This document shows, piece after piece, positions 25,401-40,400 of a stretch of DNA of 64,000 nt (positions are counted from its first letter, which is position 1; every line of letters starts with the position of its first letter). The position numbers and the translations under genes are program-made. The notes under the pieces were generated by a model, which worked only from the letters and a program-made list of their open reading frames with translations, was not told the DNA's origin and made no database searches. This stretch comes from Colius striatus (Eukaryota > Chordata > Aves > Coliiformes > Coliidae), in NCBI RefSeq assembly GCF_028858725.1, contig NC_084771.1, positions 11,002,915-11,066,914 on the forward strand, written 5' to 3'.

Positions 25401-28400
25401 CTTCCTGCCTAAATGTGTCTGTCTTGAACACAGGCAGCCAGAATTGCCAATCTCATTCCCAAAATGGGGTCTACTCACCATCTGAAGCTGCTGCACAAGG
25501 TCAAGGCAGTGGGTTGCAGCCAGGATGTGTTGACACCTCTCAGGGTCCCACCAAAGAGTCCTCAGCACAAGGCAAACTCCCCAGTGTTGGGGCAGCACCA
25601 TCCCTCTTTGTTGCATGGCTTGGCAGGTCTATGGAGACCAAACCAAGAGCTATTGCTTAGCAGATAGTACCCACCACAGCCAAAGCCCAGCTAGTGAGTC
25701 AATATTCAGCACACATAGCAAGGGCTTGGGTGTCAGGTCTGGGAAGCCCTCTGCTCCTTGCACCAGCAAGTACTGACACTGCAAGTGCATCTATGCTTAA
25801 AGCTGCAGCTCTCTTGACCAAAACATCAGTAATATTTATGAAGTGAGGAGTGAGTGCCTTCCTGCTTTAACAGCTCCTCACAAGGCACTCTGCAAGTCAC
25901 ACATCCTCCCCCAGACATCCCCTCTCTGCCATCTCTGCCACAGGGGCTGCTACTAAACTGTAGAGCAACAGAGGGATGTGATGGATTGCTTCAAGGTGTG
26001 CAGAAAGCAGCCTTTAAAGTGTTGCAGGACTTCATCAATCCTCATCAACTCTGTATCTGGTATGATGATTAGTATCAATAATTACGAGTGTGGCTTCTAA
26101 GTTCTCCCAAAGATGAGAGCAGGCTGGGCTGCAGACCTGAGCAGATGATGCAGGAAGGAGTTTCTTTCTGGGGGATGTTCCTAGTTTAGCAATTTCCCTT
26201 GTTCTGTCCACCTGTATACTGCTTAATGGCAAAATCTAAGTCTCCTGTGACTGGAGTTCCCCCTCCATGAGACTGTGAGCTTAGATTTATGTAGAGATAT
26301 TGACACTCATACAGATGAAAACAATGTGGGGAAATGCCAGGAGTGGGAGTTTTTCCCCTACTTCATGTTGCTCTTATGTCAGGGGACCTTTTCCTGCCAG
26401 GAACTGGGGCCACTGGGAGATGCCAGGTGAAGCATGCATGATACCACAGTACTGCTGGGGGCATTTCAGGACTGAGCTTGTGGAAACCTGTTTCTGTGGT
26501 TTTTGTGGGTGTTCCCAACACTTGAGTGAAGATTTCAGGTTGGGTGAGGATTGCAGAGGTGAATATCTGCAGTGGGAGGCAGGGTGGGTGCTGGGCTTAC
26601 CCCAAATGCTTCAGTCCAGTTGATTTGAGCTTTCTCATTCTGCACATCATTACACTGCAGAGCTTATTGCCACAGGATGCTGTAGATGCCAAAACTATGA
26701 ATAAGTTCAAAAAACCATTAGAGGAAATCGGGCACAGTAGGTCCTTCAAGGGCTGTTAAACACAGGGCTGTGGATACAACCTCTGGCTCAGAAAGCTGCT
26801 AGATCATGGGCTGCTGGAGGCTGGCAGGGAATCCTGAAGGCAATATAACTCCAGACTTGCCCTTTGAATGCTTTTTCTGCCAAGCACCTGCCTCTGACCA
26901 CTGTCAAAATTCAGCAGGGTTCATCCCCCAAAACCTGCAGCATGGGGTGAGGGATGTATACAATCTGAACAGAAACCAGTGTGCTGGATCAGGATGCAGG
27001 GACTGGTTGACTGCTTGGTCTGACCCACTGTGAGTGTCCTGGTGCCCACTTCTAGGGTCAGAATTGGTGAGCAGCCTTTCATTTTCAGTGCTTTTATCAT
27101 GCCTATGATCATTTGTCAAGTCCCACAGACATACCTCTCAAACCCTACCCAGTGGCCCTGGGGTGGCAGGAGAAGTCACAGTATCACAGAATGTTAGGGG
27201 TTGGAAGGGACCTTCAGAGATCATGCAGTCCAATCCCCCTACTAAAGGAGATTCCCCTTGCTCAGGGGGCACAGGAATGTGTCCAGGTGGGTTTGGAAAC
27301 CTTCTGAGAAGGAGCCTGCACACCCTCCCTGAGCAGCCTGGGCCAGGGCTTCCTCACCTCAAACCAAAGGAGTTTCTCCTTGTGTGTAAGTGGAACTGTT
27401 TGTGTCCCAGCTTCTTTCCATCACCCCTTGTCCTGTCACTGGATGTAACAGAAAAAACAGTGCTGCCCCAACCTCCTGACACCCATCATTTAGATACTTA
27501 TAAATATTAATTAGCTCCCCCCAGAGTCTCCTCCAGACTGAACAGCCCCAGGTCCCACAGCCTTTCCTCATAAGGAAGATGCTCCAGTCCCCTCAGCATC
27601 TCTGTAGCCCTGCACTGGCCTCTCTCCAGCAGTTCCCTGTCCCTCTTGATCTGAGGAGCCCAGAACTGGACACAGGACTCCAGATGAGGCCTCACCAGGG
27701 CAGAACAGAGGGGGAACAGAACCTCTCTCGACCTGCTGCCCACACTCTTCTTAATGTCCCCAGGATGCCATTGGCTCCATGCCCACGAGGGCATATTGCT
27801 GCTCACGGTTATTTGCTGCCCACCAGCACTCCCAGGTCCCTCTCCTGTCTCGCTGTCCAGGGAGAGTTGTCTGTATCTGCAGGAAGGAAACACAAAGAAG
27901 GATTTGCTGTTAACTAGAGGAACCACTTGCTGACAGCTTGGAAATATAGAGCTTGTCAGGGAACTCATTGAAAGCCTTCAGATGAGGCTTCTGACAGCAG
28001 CTACCCTGGGCATGGCACAGGCAGCTGGTTTGCCTTCCCCAGCCCCCTTTCACAACCCGGGCTGCAAACCTGTCCTGACTGTGTGTAGTGTGGTAAGTGG
28101 TGTCTAACTGACATGGTAATTAACTGTTGGCATCTAGACAGGCCTGGATTTTGATCTGCAGTTTGACAAGGTTTACAAGTGGACTGCTGGCAGCTTTGAT
28201 GAGAAGAAAACCTTCATCAGATGCTTGTGGAAGCTGAACCACCGCTTCCTCGCCCACTCTGTCACGTTTGTGAATATCCCCTCCTGTGTGGTGGAAGGTA
28301 ATTAACTGCCTTGTCATGCTCAGAGTGGCTTTGGGGTTTTTGCATCATCACCATCATCACTTCAGGAAGGGGAGGTGAATGACTTTTGACCAGTGAATGC

Positions 28401-31400
28401 AGATGATGGGAGAGGCTGAGGTGGGTACCAGTGAGGGGGAAGCAGGAGGATCCCTGTTCTGTGTGTCTGAAGGCAGAGCCATCTGTTTCCTCCACTGGCC
28501 CTTGCCCTGGAGATACTGTGCTAAGCTGGGAAGAAAAATAGGTGGACAGTTTCTCCAGGGCTGCTATCTGCACTCTGGGTTGGGAATGTTGGTAATGCCA
28601 GGCCAGTGGGAGACATCCCCCAGCAGTATGGCAAGAAATACAGATGTATATGGATATAACAAACTATTTTGCTCTACAACATGTGACTGTCAGCATATAT
28701 GTTCAGAAGAAGCCTGAAATTTGTCTCAGCTTTATATAACAAACATATCAACATACTCCAAGACACAACCTGGCACAAGAGGTGAGCAAGTAAAAACTCC
28801 ACCAGAACTCACATTAAATTCCAGAGGTCTGTTCTGTCCCTCTTACAAAGCTGAACCTTTATCCCATGCACATTGTTCTTCGGTCCATGCTGTGATCTTA
28901 CTCTGGCTAACAAGCAAACTGAGACCACTGGACTCGTGTCACTTGCACTCAGTGGGCCCTCTGAGGGTAATATTAGCAGGGATAATAAAATGGCATAGCT
29001 GGAAGGCTTTGGCCATCTCCACATCTCTTCTTCCATACAGGGAAACAAAGGCCCCAAGAAGACAGGAAGGACACTGTGGGGACTGAGAGCCAGGAGGAGC
29101 TCAGTGTGTACCAGGAGATGACACCAAAGGAAGCTGCTGACGTGTTGAAGCTGATGGAGGAGTACAAGCCCCTTGTGAACAACTCTGTGGCCTTTGCAGA
29201 GCAGCTCAGCAACGATCTCCATGTGCTGGATGAGGTAGGGGTGCCAAGGGCTGTGACACAACCAAGAAGGTTCCTGGCATGTAGGGCCATGTGAGTCTCT
29301 GGTTTGCAGCAGCTCCTTCATTTGCTGTGAGACCTTGATCTGAGAGAAAGAGCAGAAAGGGTGGTGTGACAGACAGGAATGCTTGGGAGGAAAGGAGAGG
29401 GCCACCAATGATCCCTACTGAAGGAAAAGCAGCAGCTAAGGAGAAGGAAAGGAGGAAAAAAAAGAAACAGAGCTGGAACGAGATAAGGAGTATAAGAGAA
29501 ACTGTGGCAGAAAGGGCCAATGGGGAAGGCAGACATTATGCTCAGACTAGTGAGTTTTATTTACTTTATTAGAGCCACTGTATTTTATTGCCTTTCTGCA
29601 GAGGATAACTTGTTTCTGTGAGTGCTGGAGCGAAATAATGAGATGGCTGCTTGGAGTGTTTATGTTATGTTAATATATCTGGTGGTAGGATTTTATGGGT
29701 AAGTAACTGGAGAAGAAAGAGAGAAAGAGAAGCCAAAGGAAATATCCTAACACATACAAGACACCACAAAGCCTAAATCCAGCCTCCTTTAGCTCCAGTG
29801 TTTGCTGTATTCCCAATTTCTATGTGGCTTACTATGCCTGGAAACTTCATAGTTAATCTGGAAGACCAAACTCCTGAGGTCTGCTCCTGCTTGTTCTTGG
29901 CAGGTCCTACAGGCACTTTGTGCCTCTGTTTCCCAGCTGTAAAACACCCCAGGAGAGTAAGTAATGAATCTCTTTGCAGTTCTTTGAGACGAAAGGTGCA
30001 GTTGAATACATTATTTTAATGTCTTCTAATGAAGAAATGTCACTTCTGGCTAATGCAAATTAATTAATGAGATGTTTCCATTTCTAAGGTTTCATCTGTG
30101 GTATTAAAGTGTTATGAATGCCAGCAAGCTAGGCCAGCACATGCATCTATTTAAATGTTTTTCCCATCATCCCAATGGTAACACCTTGTCTTCCTCTTAC
30201 AACACTCACCACTCTCTGCTGACCTGTCTCTTCACTGGCAGCAAGAAAGTGCTGCTGTGCTTCAGAGGGAGGGAGAGCACGGCCAGGGCACCTGGGAGGC
30301 TGTGAGCTCTGATTCTGACATTGGTATTCCTACATCCTTGCAAGATCCCAGCACCTGCTGAACCACAGGCAGCTCCCAGCAGCTTTGTGCTGCCTGCAGC
30401 AGGAGAGTTATTACCCTGCCCTGAGCAGCGCTGCTCCCACAGCCCCTTGTGCCAGCGGTTGCCTCGCCGGTGTCACTGGTGATGCTTTGCTTGAGCCAAA
30501 CTCCTGTGGGGCTGTTAAGCCCTAATAAGACAATCCAAAGGCACAGCAGTGACAGGCTTGTGGGAGGTTTATGGCTGTAATTTAGGGACATTGAATAGGA
30601 AGTGAAGCTCTGGGCAGAGCCTTGGCATGCGACTGGAAAGCAGCAGTCTGTGCTCCCTCCCAGGGCCCTCACACAGGCCTGCGTAGGCTGGTTGGGATCT
30701 GGGCAGAAAGAGCATCACCAGTGCTTTTGGGAATGAGTGTCTGTGTGCATCAGTCACTACAAGAAAGACACTGAGGGGCTGGAGCATGGCCAGAGCTGGG
30801 CAGAGCTGGGGAAGGGGCTGGAGCACAAGGGTGCTGGGGAGGGGCTGAGGAATGGGAGTGTTGAGCCTGGAGAAGAGGAGGCTGAGGGGAGACAGGAGCC
30901 CTCTCTGACACTCCATGACAGGAGGCTGCAGGGAGGGCCAGTCTCTTCTCCCAAGTGATGAGTGACAGAACAAGAGGAAATGGGCTCAAGTTGCATCAGG
31001 GGAGGTTTAGATTGGAGATTGGGAAGAACTGTTTCCCTGAGAGGGGTGTCAGCCCCTGTGCCAGGCTGCCCAGGGAGCTGGGAGAGTCCCCAGCTCTGGA
31101 GACAATGCAAAGCCCTAGAGCTGAGGTGCTGAGGGCCATGGGTTAGTGGTGGGCTGGGCAGGGTGAGGGGAGGGCTGGGACTGCAGCAGCTTAAAGGGCT
31201 TTTCCAACCCAAATGATTCTATGACAGCCCATGACACAGGGACTGTAGCTGCACAGCGCCTCCCGTGCTTTCAGTCACATTCCTAATTTGAAGGACAGGG
31301 TAGGTCCAAGCCCATGACTTTGTTTGACAAGACTTTGCTTCTCTTCCCCCTATCATTTCCCACTGGTGAGCTGAGCACAGGGTGTGCTGAGGGTTGCAGA

Positions 31401-34400
31401 TGCTTCTGTTGTTCCTCATTTAATGACAAAACAAGTCAGATGATTGAAATAGCAGAGAAGACAACCTGCTTTAAAAGCTCTATTAACAGAGAGAAAAATA
31501 GCAGTCTGGAAGCCTCATGCCTCCCAGGCCCGTGTCTATTGATTGTTTTCTTTGATATCACACATGGTACATGGGCCCTGAAAGCAATACAATTAACATT
31601 TGGAAGCAGTTAATCTCTAGTGGAGCTTGTCAGCAGTGATTAACACACCATTACATCGCTACCACCCGTCAAAACAAACGCCTGAGACCTCCCTAGGCAA
31701 ATTGTGCCTTCAGTTTCTGTTTGAGAGACATATATGGGTAGGTGTCTCATGCATGATTTAACTGTTTATTAATTCCACTACCAGAGCAGCTCAACTGGTT
31801 AGAGCACCCTGGCAGCAGCAGCAATGCCCAGAGCTGTATTAACGTGCTGTGACAGGCACTTGGCATGGCCATGCTCTGCCTTGGAGCCAGACAGGAGTGG
31901 CCAGTGCCCCAAAGCTGGCATTTTTCCTTTACAGATATCATGGGATAGACACCCAAGTCCTCAGGGGACTCCACCAGTTATGTAGACTCCATGCAGTGTC
32001 CATTTGAGACTTTCTCAGTACAAAGAGGGAAAAATGAGGGTGCAGAAGTCAGCTGGTCTTGCTACCCTCTCCAAACTTACAAAGACCAGATTCTGCTCAT
32101 GGTCAGATTTACCTGGTGACCCCACAGTAACTGTGCTGTGGCACATGAGAGTCCTCTAAGCGTGTAGCTTGTTCAAGGAAGGGTTTTGTCTGTCCTGGCA
32201 CTTGGGACTTGCAGATGGTTGCTGGTGTGGAGTGTAGCCAAGTGCAAAGACAAGACACTGACCTTGTGCAGGTGGCGATGCAGGACAGATGCAATTGTAA
32301 CAGCCCCTTGCAAATGAGAATGACAAGGTCTCTGCTTTGATTTAGGAGGGTGAAGATCAGGATACTTGACTCTCAGATCAGTGCCTGCTACAGTGCTGAA
32401 GCCCTCTGTTTCTCCATTTCACAGGCCAACCTTAGAGCCATTATCTCCTCTGAGAAGCAGGTGACACAGCTGATGGGCTCTATCGACGAGGCCCTGGCAG
32501 AGGTGGCCAGAGTGGAAGAGACCTTGCAGATCTATGATGAGTTACTGGGCAGTGTGAAGCAGCAGATGGACCACATCCACCAGGAGAATTCCTTGCTGCA
32601 TTGCATCCTGTCCAACAGGACCAGGCTGATGGATGAGATCCTCTTCCTCACGGTGTGTGGATTTGCAGAGACATAAATCTTCAGCTCGTTGAAACTGATA
32701 GAAAAAAACTTTCAGTGGGCCTCAAACACACTGAAAACTGTTATATGTCTGCACAGGCAACAGAGCTGCTCTGGCCTGGAAATAGAGAGGCTTTTGTCTT
32801 GATATTATAAGAATGATCACACATCTGAGATGAGCTACACGTAAACCAGCAGTGGACATGATGTGCATTACCCTCACTGTGGTCCAAGGCTGTGAGAAGG
32901 GTCCCTGAAAGTCCTTCTCATGGGTGAGATGAGCCTCAAATGATATAATGCCAAGGACCTTAGAAACACAGCTCTGCAGCCTTTCACTTGGGATGCTGTG
33001 GTCTGCCTTTCACTCAGCTTTGAGACCTTCCTCTTACAGGCTTAGAGGCTGCTGGGGCACTGCTTGTACCCTGGCACCCAAAGCACTGAGATCCTCCCAG
33101 ACTTGTGCCTTTAAAGTCATGCCTGTGCCTGGCTAGAGGATTTTCTTGTGGGAAGCAATTGTCACTGAGGGCAGTTGCTTCCTTCCTCCATTCACTTGGT
33201 AGCTTTCAGTTTATGTCCTTGTACTAGGGAAAATCAGCTCTCATTAGTAGATAATAGTAATTTCAGAAGCCAATAATCATTAACCAGGAATTCACAAGCA
33301 CAGTAGTTAATGAGCCATTAAAGCCAGAGCATAGAGCACCCACTCCTCATCAAAGCTTTGCTCCCATCAGCACCAGAACCTCCCAAGCAGAGAAACTGAT
33401 GGGGATTTTGGGTGGATCCCCAGGCAAACTATACATCTACCAGGAGCATTCTGGGGACTCCTTGTTGCCCTGGAGAGGCTGTTTGTCCAGGGACTCTGTT
33501 GCTTGCTTTCCCCCCTTCCCACTGATGAGAGCTTCTCATTCCTTTCTCTCTTTTTCTTTTTTTCCACCCAAGAAGGTAACAAATGTCACGTCCATGTCTG
33601 CCATCAGCTGCGGGCTTTGTGCACATCAGCCTGTCTCAGCACCCGTTGTGGAGTAAGGAGCTTTTCTCTGCAGTACCTGACAGCCTCAGGGACCCTGGTG
33701 CAGGGGCAGCACAGCCAGTGGAATGACTCTTGATAAGCTCTGGGAATATGGGAAAGCTATTTACAAACATAACATAGCATAAATGCAAGAACTGTGCTGT
33801 AATAGCACAGCTAATCCTCACTCCTACTGCCTCTGATGACTGCTATGCCATTGACCTTTTCATTTCTGAGTAACTCAGGCTGCACTTTCCTCAGCTTTTT
33901 CTTTCTCCCCCCTGCCCCACTTTGCTGCCAGTGGTGATACCAGAGGTGCTGGCCATTCAGAAACTTATGCTGAGGTTTTCCAGGGTTTCCTCAGTGACCA
34001 CTGCAGTTGTTACTGTGCAGACCTCTGGTTTTGGTGGGGACAGGGCAGTGTGGTCCTCCTGACAGACACATGCAGCCTGGCAGCTGAGGGGAGCATGTGG
34101 CTGTTTCACACCAGCAGCCTTCTGGATGGGATGAGAAGGACTGAGAAGTTTATACCTGTTGTCTTCTGGCTTTTTTTTTAGACCCACCTCAACCTCAGCA
34201 GGGAACACTGTGATGCCCTGAGCAGGGCAGATCTTTCCAACCCCACCAAAGTGAAAGCCTGCATCGCTGCAGCAGAAGCTTTATCTGGCTGCATGAACAT
34301 CCAGATACATCCTGGTGAGTAGAGAACACAGATATATGTCTGCAGACAGCAGAGTCACCAGCTCATCCACAGCCTGGGCTGCACACCCAGCACTGTTCTG

Positions 34401-37400
34401 TGCTGCCCAGCCTCTGTCTGTACCCTTGAAGCATTGAGGCTGGGAGGGAATTTTCCCAGGAGTTAGCTCACAAACTTGCTGAGCAGCTGGGAAATGGGCT
34501 TGCAGGGTCAGCTTTCTTCTGGAGATAGTACTGAAGCTTTTGAGCTTCAGCAGCTTCACCTAGAAGAAGAGTCAAACAAGGCTGGGAAAGCCAATGTGAC
34601 ATCGTTACCTCTGAGCATCCATGGAGAAAAGTAGCTGGTGGGGGAGGATTGGCTCAGTTCCAAGAAAAATCCAATGTGTGCAGCAAATGGGCAAACTGGG
34701 GCATCAACACACCATAGGCAGGTCTACAGGCACCTCTGTCTAGACTCAAGCACCAGTGGTTCAGTTTACATCAGGATTGAGGCAAACTTATGGCAAGCAT
34801 CTATGCAATCCCTCTGAATACCTGGATGGAAGGTGTCATTGCCACCTGTGTACAGCAGCTCTGACAGTTCAGACAGGAACTGGTGGAAAGACATGTTTAG
34901 AAACAGTGGTCTCTGGGATAAACCCAGCTGTCACAGCAGTGTCCATTGTGGGTGGTGCTGGAGACCTGCTGGTGTACAGGGACTTGATCCTGCTATGAGA
35001 TCTCATGCTTTCCTGTGCAGAAGCTGAGTGTTTGTCCTTGACTGTGGTCAGACTGATGGATGCTTTGCAACTGTTTTTACTTTAGACTCCCTCCCTCTCT
35101 GTATTTGCTTGGTACCACTGCAAATCTTCTTCCTTTTGTTGGTTTTTGGGGGTAGTATTTATCCCAGAGCTTAATCTTTGGAGGCCTGTCTTATTGCCCG
35201 GCATGCTGAGCAATGCTGGTCTGCAGCCACAACACCTTGTGCCTCTCAATACCATGATGCCCTCTCTTCTTTCTCCCCTCAAGGTTACAGGAAGCTGCAG
35301 GCTGTGGCTGAGCAGCTGATCATGTTTGAAACCCTCAAGCAGAACTTTGAAAACGCTTTCATCAGTCACATCACAAACATCTTCCAGCTGCAGGTGGGCT
35401 TTGCTCTTCACATGGCCTCTCAAAATCCTGCCTGACTTGAATATTCTGTTAAAATGGTGCCACCACAAGAAGATTCTCCAAAAATGTCTCCCCAGAGAAG
35501 TCTTTCCACATCCTCTCCCCCTGCAGTTACCCCCCCAGCCCTCTGGTTAACTTTCCAGGCACGCAGAAGGAATCCAGCACAGTTCTGTGTCCATCAGACT
35601 ATCAGGTTCCTTCCCATGATGGTCGTCAATCCTCTGGTCGTGTTAAGGAGTCCTTAAGCCTGAAGACTTTTGCTTTAGATTGCTTTACTTCAGGGGTGAT
35701 GGTGGTGGTTGTTCATCTATTTGTAACATAAAATCATAGAATCATAGAATGGTAGAGTTGGAAGGGACCTTTAGAGAACATCTAGTCCAACTCCCTGCAG
35801 AAGCAGGGAATCCCAAGGTAAATCCAATCCCTTGATCCTTTAATTAACATTTCAAGTGCTCATCTTCCAAAGTAAAAAAGCTCCAGTGAGCAATACCTCT
35901 GTGGTCAGAAGCCTGAGAGGAAGATGTTCATCTTCCAGATTTCACCTCATGAGAGGAAAAGGAGTAACTCTCAAACCCTTGGTGCTACTTCCCTAAATCT
36001 TTTGCATTTACTTTCAAGTGTTGGCTCTGAGAAGGGATGTGACTGGCAGTGAACTGGGAGAAAACTGTGGGATCTGTGACTGGTTCTGCTGTTTCTGTTG
36101 CTTCAGGGTAATGCTCAGGTCCCTGCTCTTGGTCAGCCCATTGGCAAGCTTTCTGCACCAAGCCATGGACTCCACCATGAGGAACTGATGCCCTACACCC
36201 CACTCATGGCCTGGCTGAAGAACGCCAACCCAGTTCTGTTCTGTGATCTCCCCAAGGTAAGGCTGAAATCCTGATCAAATATTGCAAAGCATCCACCAGG
36301 AACAGATTCATCAGGCTGGTTAATTGGTGATGAGAGCTTGGTTTCACCAAACCCACACCACTCACAAGCTTCCAGCCCTTCTAGCAGAGTGTCTGGCTGA
36401 CTTGGCCCCATGATGTTGGACATCTGAGTTTGACAGAAAGCAGCCTGGGACTCAGTGGCAGACATTGCATTGGAGGAAAAGGTTTGAAATGCTAAAATTT
36501 GGTCTTTTTGCCTTCATCTGGCCATTTCTCTACTCGCCAGGTCTACGCCCAGAGCCTCAGCAGACTCTATGACCGGGAAATCAAAGCCTTCTTTGAAGAA
36601 GCCAAAACTTTCTTGTTAGGAAGAAGAAAAGGAAGTGAGTGATTTGTAAATACACTTGTGCTGCTGAGCTGTGATTTATCTGCAAGTAGGGAGTACAATA
36701 ATGACCCTCTGTCACAGGTGTTCTCCCCAGATTTCATGCATGAATTTGTTTTCTCCTCCATGGGCTGGGCCTGCAGTTGGCAGCGTGTGACAAAGCCAAC
36801 TCTGCTTTCCACCAGGCAGTGTCTGAAAGAGCCTTGGCTCTGTGTGTTACCCAGTTTTGTTTTGCTGCTTCTCAGAGCTGTAGCTTTTGTGCACCTTTCC
36901 TTTATGGGACTCAAATATGATATATGGGTGGCTGAGATTACGTCCTGAGGAACCATGAGAGAGGGGGACATGGGACTGCCTGGCTAATACCTGGTCCATA
37001 TTTCATGCAATCAGAGCTGGTCACAGACTCCTCAGACACTCTTTTCCCTGTAAAGAGATGGCACCAAGCCTGTCCCTGGAGACATGAGTGTATTCATAGC
37101 AATATTTGTGAGAGCAGAATGATTTCACAGTGAGCTGGCTCTGGGGCTGTGCTGTCCCAAGGTGATCATTTCAACAGAAATCGCTGCATCTGACTTGAAA
37201 TATTCCAGTCAGGTGTTTCTCAAGATAAAAAGAGAAACTGATGTGTCTCCTCTGGAAGTTTTTGATTGCACAGAAGTCACATTTTCCTTCAGAAAAACAA
37301 AGCACTGTAATGGAAAGTTCCATGCCAGCTTGGCCCAGCTTGAATGTCAAAAACCACTTTGCATGGTGTGTTTAGTCTATCAGAGTGCTATCCCAGCTTC

Positions 37401-40400
37401 TTCCAGCTCTGCACCTACTTCATCACTCATGTGCAGACCCCAGAGCCAGAAGACAAAGCCTGGGGAAGGAAATGGGGCTGATTCTTGAAGGATCCCACTG
37501 AAGGGCTCTGCCTTTCTACACTAGCTATGTACCTCACAGCAATGACTGTACTCAACAGCCTCTACCCAACTGCCCTGATATTTGCCCATCCTTTGTCTTC
37601 TGGAGTGAACTTCGTGCCATTCTTGTGAGGTACAAGCAGTGGTCATGGAGCCTGGGCCGTGGGCATCTGGAGGGAGCTACCCTGAAGCTCACCAGGCTGC
37701 AGGGTCAGACCATTGCATGTGATTTCCACTTCTGTAGCCCCGCAGGGCCCTTTCCCTCAGTTTCAGGGTTGGCCACAGAGGGAAGGGAAAACATCTGGCT
37801 CTTTTGCTGTAATCTCCTCCCTTCTCTGTGGATCCATGAAGAACCAGGGACAGAGAGAGCCTGTGACAGCAGAAGCTGTCCCCACATGAGTGGGGACAGG
37901 ACAGTGCTTTTGCTGTAGCTCAACATACCCACCATCCCTTCCAGCTCCTCCCTGCCCAGTGCCAGCTCCCTTGGGAAACTTACTCAGACCAGGAAAACAG
38001 GAGACCTCAAGGCCACGGGACCAAACCAGGATGGGCAGCACTGACAGTATTCACATACCTGCAATGGGGCACACAACCCATGAAAAGAAAGCAGGAAAAT
38101 GTCACCTAAATAGTCTTTTGCCACTGGAAAGGAGGAGAAAAGGAAAAACAGTCAGGCTTTTGCTCTCCACTGCTTGTCATTTTCAAAAATGTATCTGCTT
38201 TGAAGAAAGAAAGAGTCAGTAGAAGCTGAGATACTGATCCTTAATTAAAATGTTCCTTTTGGTAATTTCTGCTGGAAATGGAGAAAGCAAACACCTCCAG
38301 GAAAGATATTTATAGCCATCAGAGACCTGTTTTACTGTGCCAGTGATTTGTCAAACTACGGAATCAAGAGAGGGAAAAAACTGAGGATCAAACTCGTTCA
38401 GCTGCTTCCATCAGAAAAGCAGTGACATGGTAAAAAAGGTCAAACCAGGAAAGTTGTGTAGGGAAAGTCAACAGGACATTCTTACTCTCCTTGTAATTTA
38501 AAACCAAGGTGATAGGTGATTAAATTGAAGGGACGTGCTGAAAAGTGGTGATAGGAAATTATTTGTCTGTGGTGCTCTAAAGCTGCTGTGCTGGTTGCTA
38601 CAAGCTGTGGCTGGTGCTGCAGGACTCAGGAAAGCCTGTAGAGAGCAGGCAACAGGAAAAGAAAAGGAAGTGGGACTAACAATCCCAGGATAATACTGAG
38701 ATAGGGACCTTCTGGGTAAAGGAAGACACTGCTCCTGTGAGGCTGCTACAACACACGTTGTCACGCTGATGTCCTCCCTCCTCAGAGGTGTCAGGGAGGC
38801 AGCAGTGCTGAAGCACTCGATGCATCCCTGGTTGGATGTGGGATACCCACCCTTTGAACACTTTGGCAGTCCCCACCTCTGAGATCTGGACACTTGTGTT
38901 CAAGCAGACAGCAATGGGCTGGAGATGACACCTTTTGAGGAGGTGTCCCAGGCAGAACTGCTCCTGTGCCTTCTTCCCATCTCATCAGAGATGCAGCGCC
39001 TGGGGAAATCTCTCCCTGGGGCAACTGGCAGAGCTGGCAATAGCAAATGGGGACAGGTCACAGTTCATGTGGCTCCTCATGGCTTGCTGCCACACTGCTG
39101 GGACTGGGTCTTGTCCTTAGAGACATCCTGCACTGCCCTCCCTACTTGGAAGAAGGGGTGTGTGCACCACTAGAGCAGCAGACATAACGAAATGTTCTAA
39201 CCAGGACCAATTTGCTTTCAGCTCCTTTATGTCTCACTCATGGGGGGACTGGCTCAGCACATCTCCTGTACCCAAGCCTGGCAGAGAGGGTTTGCCTCTC
39301 TGGGTAAAGCAAAGAGTTAAAGAAGATAATATTCCTCTCACAGCCTCCCCTCCTCCCTGCCTGGACACGGCAATGGCAACGTGCTCTTTCTTGCTTAAAA
39401 ATAGGGATTCCTGATAAGAGGTAATGAAGGTGCTGGCAGGAGGCAAGCCTGGAGAATTAGCAGTAGGGAAGCGAATGCTGATCTGTGGTTTATAAGATAA
39501 TGTGATCAAGCACCATTTCCTGAAGAAGGGCCACTGCTTTTATTCAAACAGGAGGAAATAACAAAGATTGAGAGTAGGATAAAGAGGCCTTGGTTCTTAT
39601 TTGCAAAGTGATTGATGGTCTGTGAGCAAGGGACTTTAAATCTGCTGGGTGACTGCAAATAAAACCACCCCAGTTTGCCTCCTTCCAGAGCACAGCTGGG
39701 TCTGCTCAGAGAGCCATTGAAGTGGGGGGACAATGCAGGGGCAGAGATGGCTGTTACAGAGGCTCTTTATGAAATCAGAGTTGTTAAATAAGAAAAAAAC
39801 AAGTAAGATCCTTTAGGGCCAGTGTTGTGGCCAGTCTGCCTCTTGGTTGGTATATGTTAAACCAGTGATTTCCTTTCAGTGCTTTGTCCGTCTTTAACAC
39901 TAATGAGTCCCACAAAATGGGAGTAATTAAATTCCCAGGGGAAAATCTAGTGTTTGAGAAACCCATTCCCATAGGAGGACACCTCCATGGCCACAAACCT
40001 CTTACTGCACAGTTACAAATCACCCAAAGGTGTGTGTCTGCCTGCTGCTGGTGTTGCTCCTGTGGCCAGGATTAGATGAGATGAAGTTTGTCAGTGCTGG
40101 GTGTGCTGGTACCTTGCTTTGCTCCCTGGGGTGAGAAGAGGTCTGGGACAGGTAGGAAGCCCCAAGCCTCAGCTGGGGATGCTGAGCCCATCATTAATGT
40201 GAGCAGCACATTGAAACCACAGCCACCATGTCACTGCAGAGGGATGATTAGTGATGGGGGCATTTTTTAGCAAGTTGTATCCACAGAGCTCCTGTCAGTC
40301 ATGCTGTGGAAAGGCACCTTCCCTGTGGCTCACCAGCTGAGGTTTGCCTGCTCTGCTCTGGAGATCCTGGGGGGAGAGTAGAAGAGAGAGCATCACATCT

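Larger units (their letters stand above)
23910..28137 (+). other. EXOC1-like intron 2 with CR1 insertions
   Basis: About 4.2 kb. It contains an ancient CR1 relic (26625-26860) and a larger inverted CR1 (27176-27865). No nested gene is seen. Confidence 0.8.

Noticed and set aside
26050-26140. Possible C/D-box snoRNA in EXOC1-like intron 2 (TATGATGATT ... CTGA)
   Set aside because: The box spacing is loose, there is no terminal stem, and no C'/D' pair is visible. Motifs this short are expected by chance.
27507-27968. 153-codon minus frame ending in CR1-like sequence
   Set aside because: It is the CR1 3' region read in its sense direction, not a host gene; it carries only the non-coding CR1 tail and the flank.
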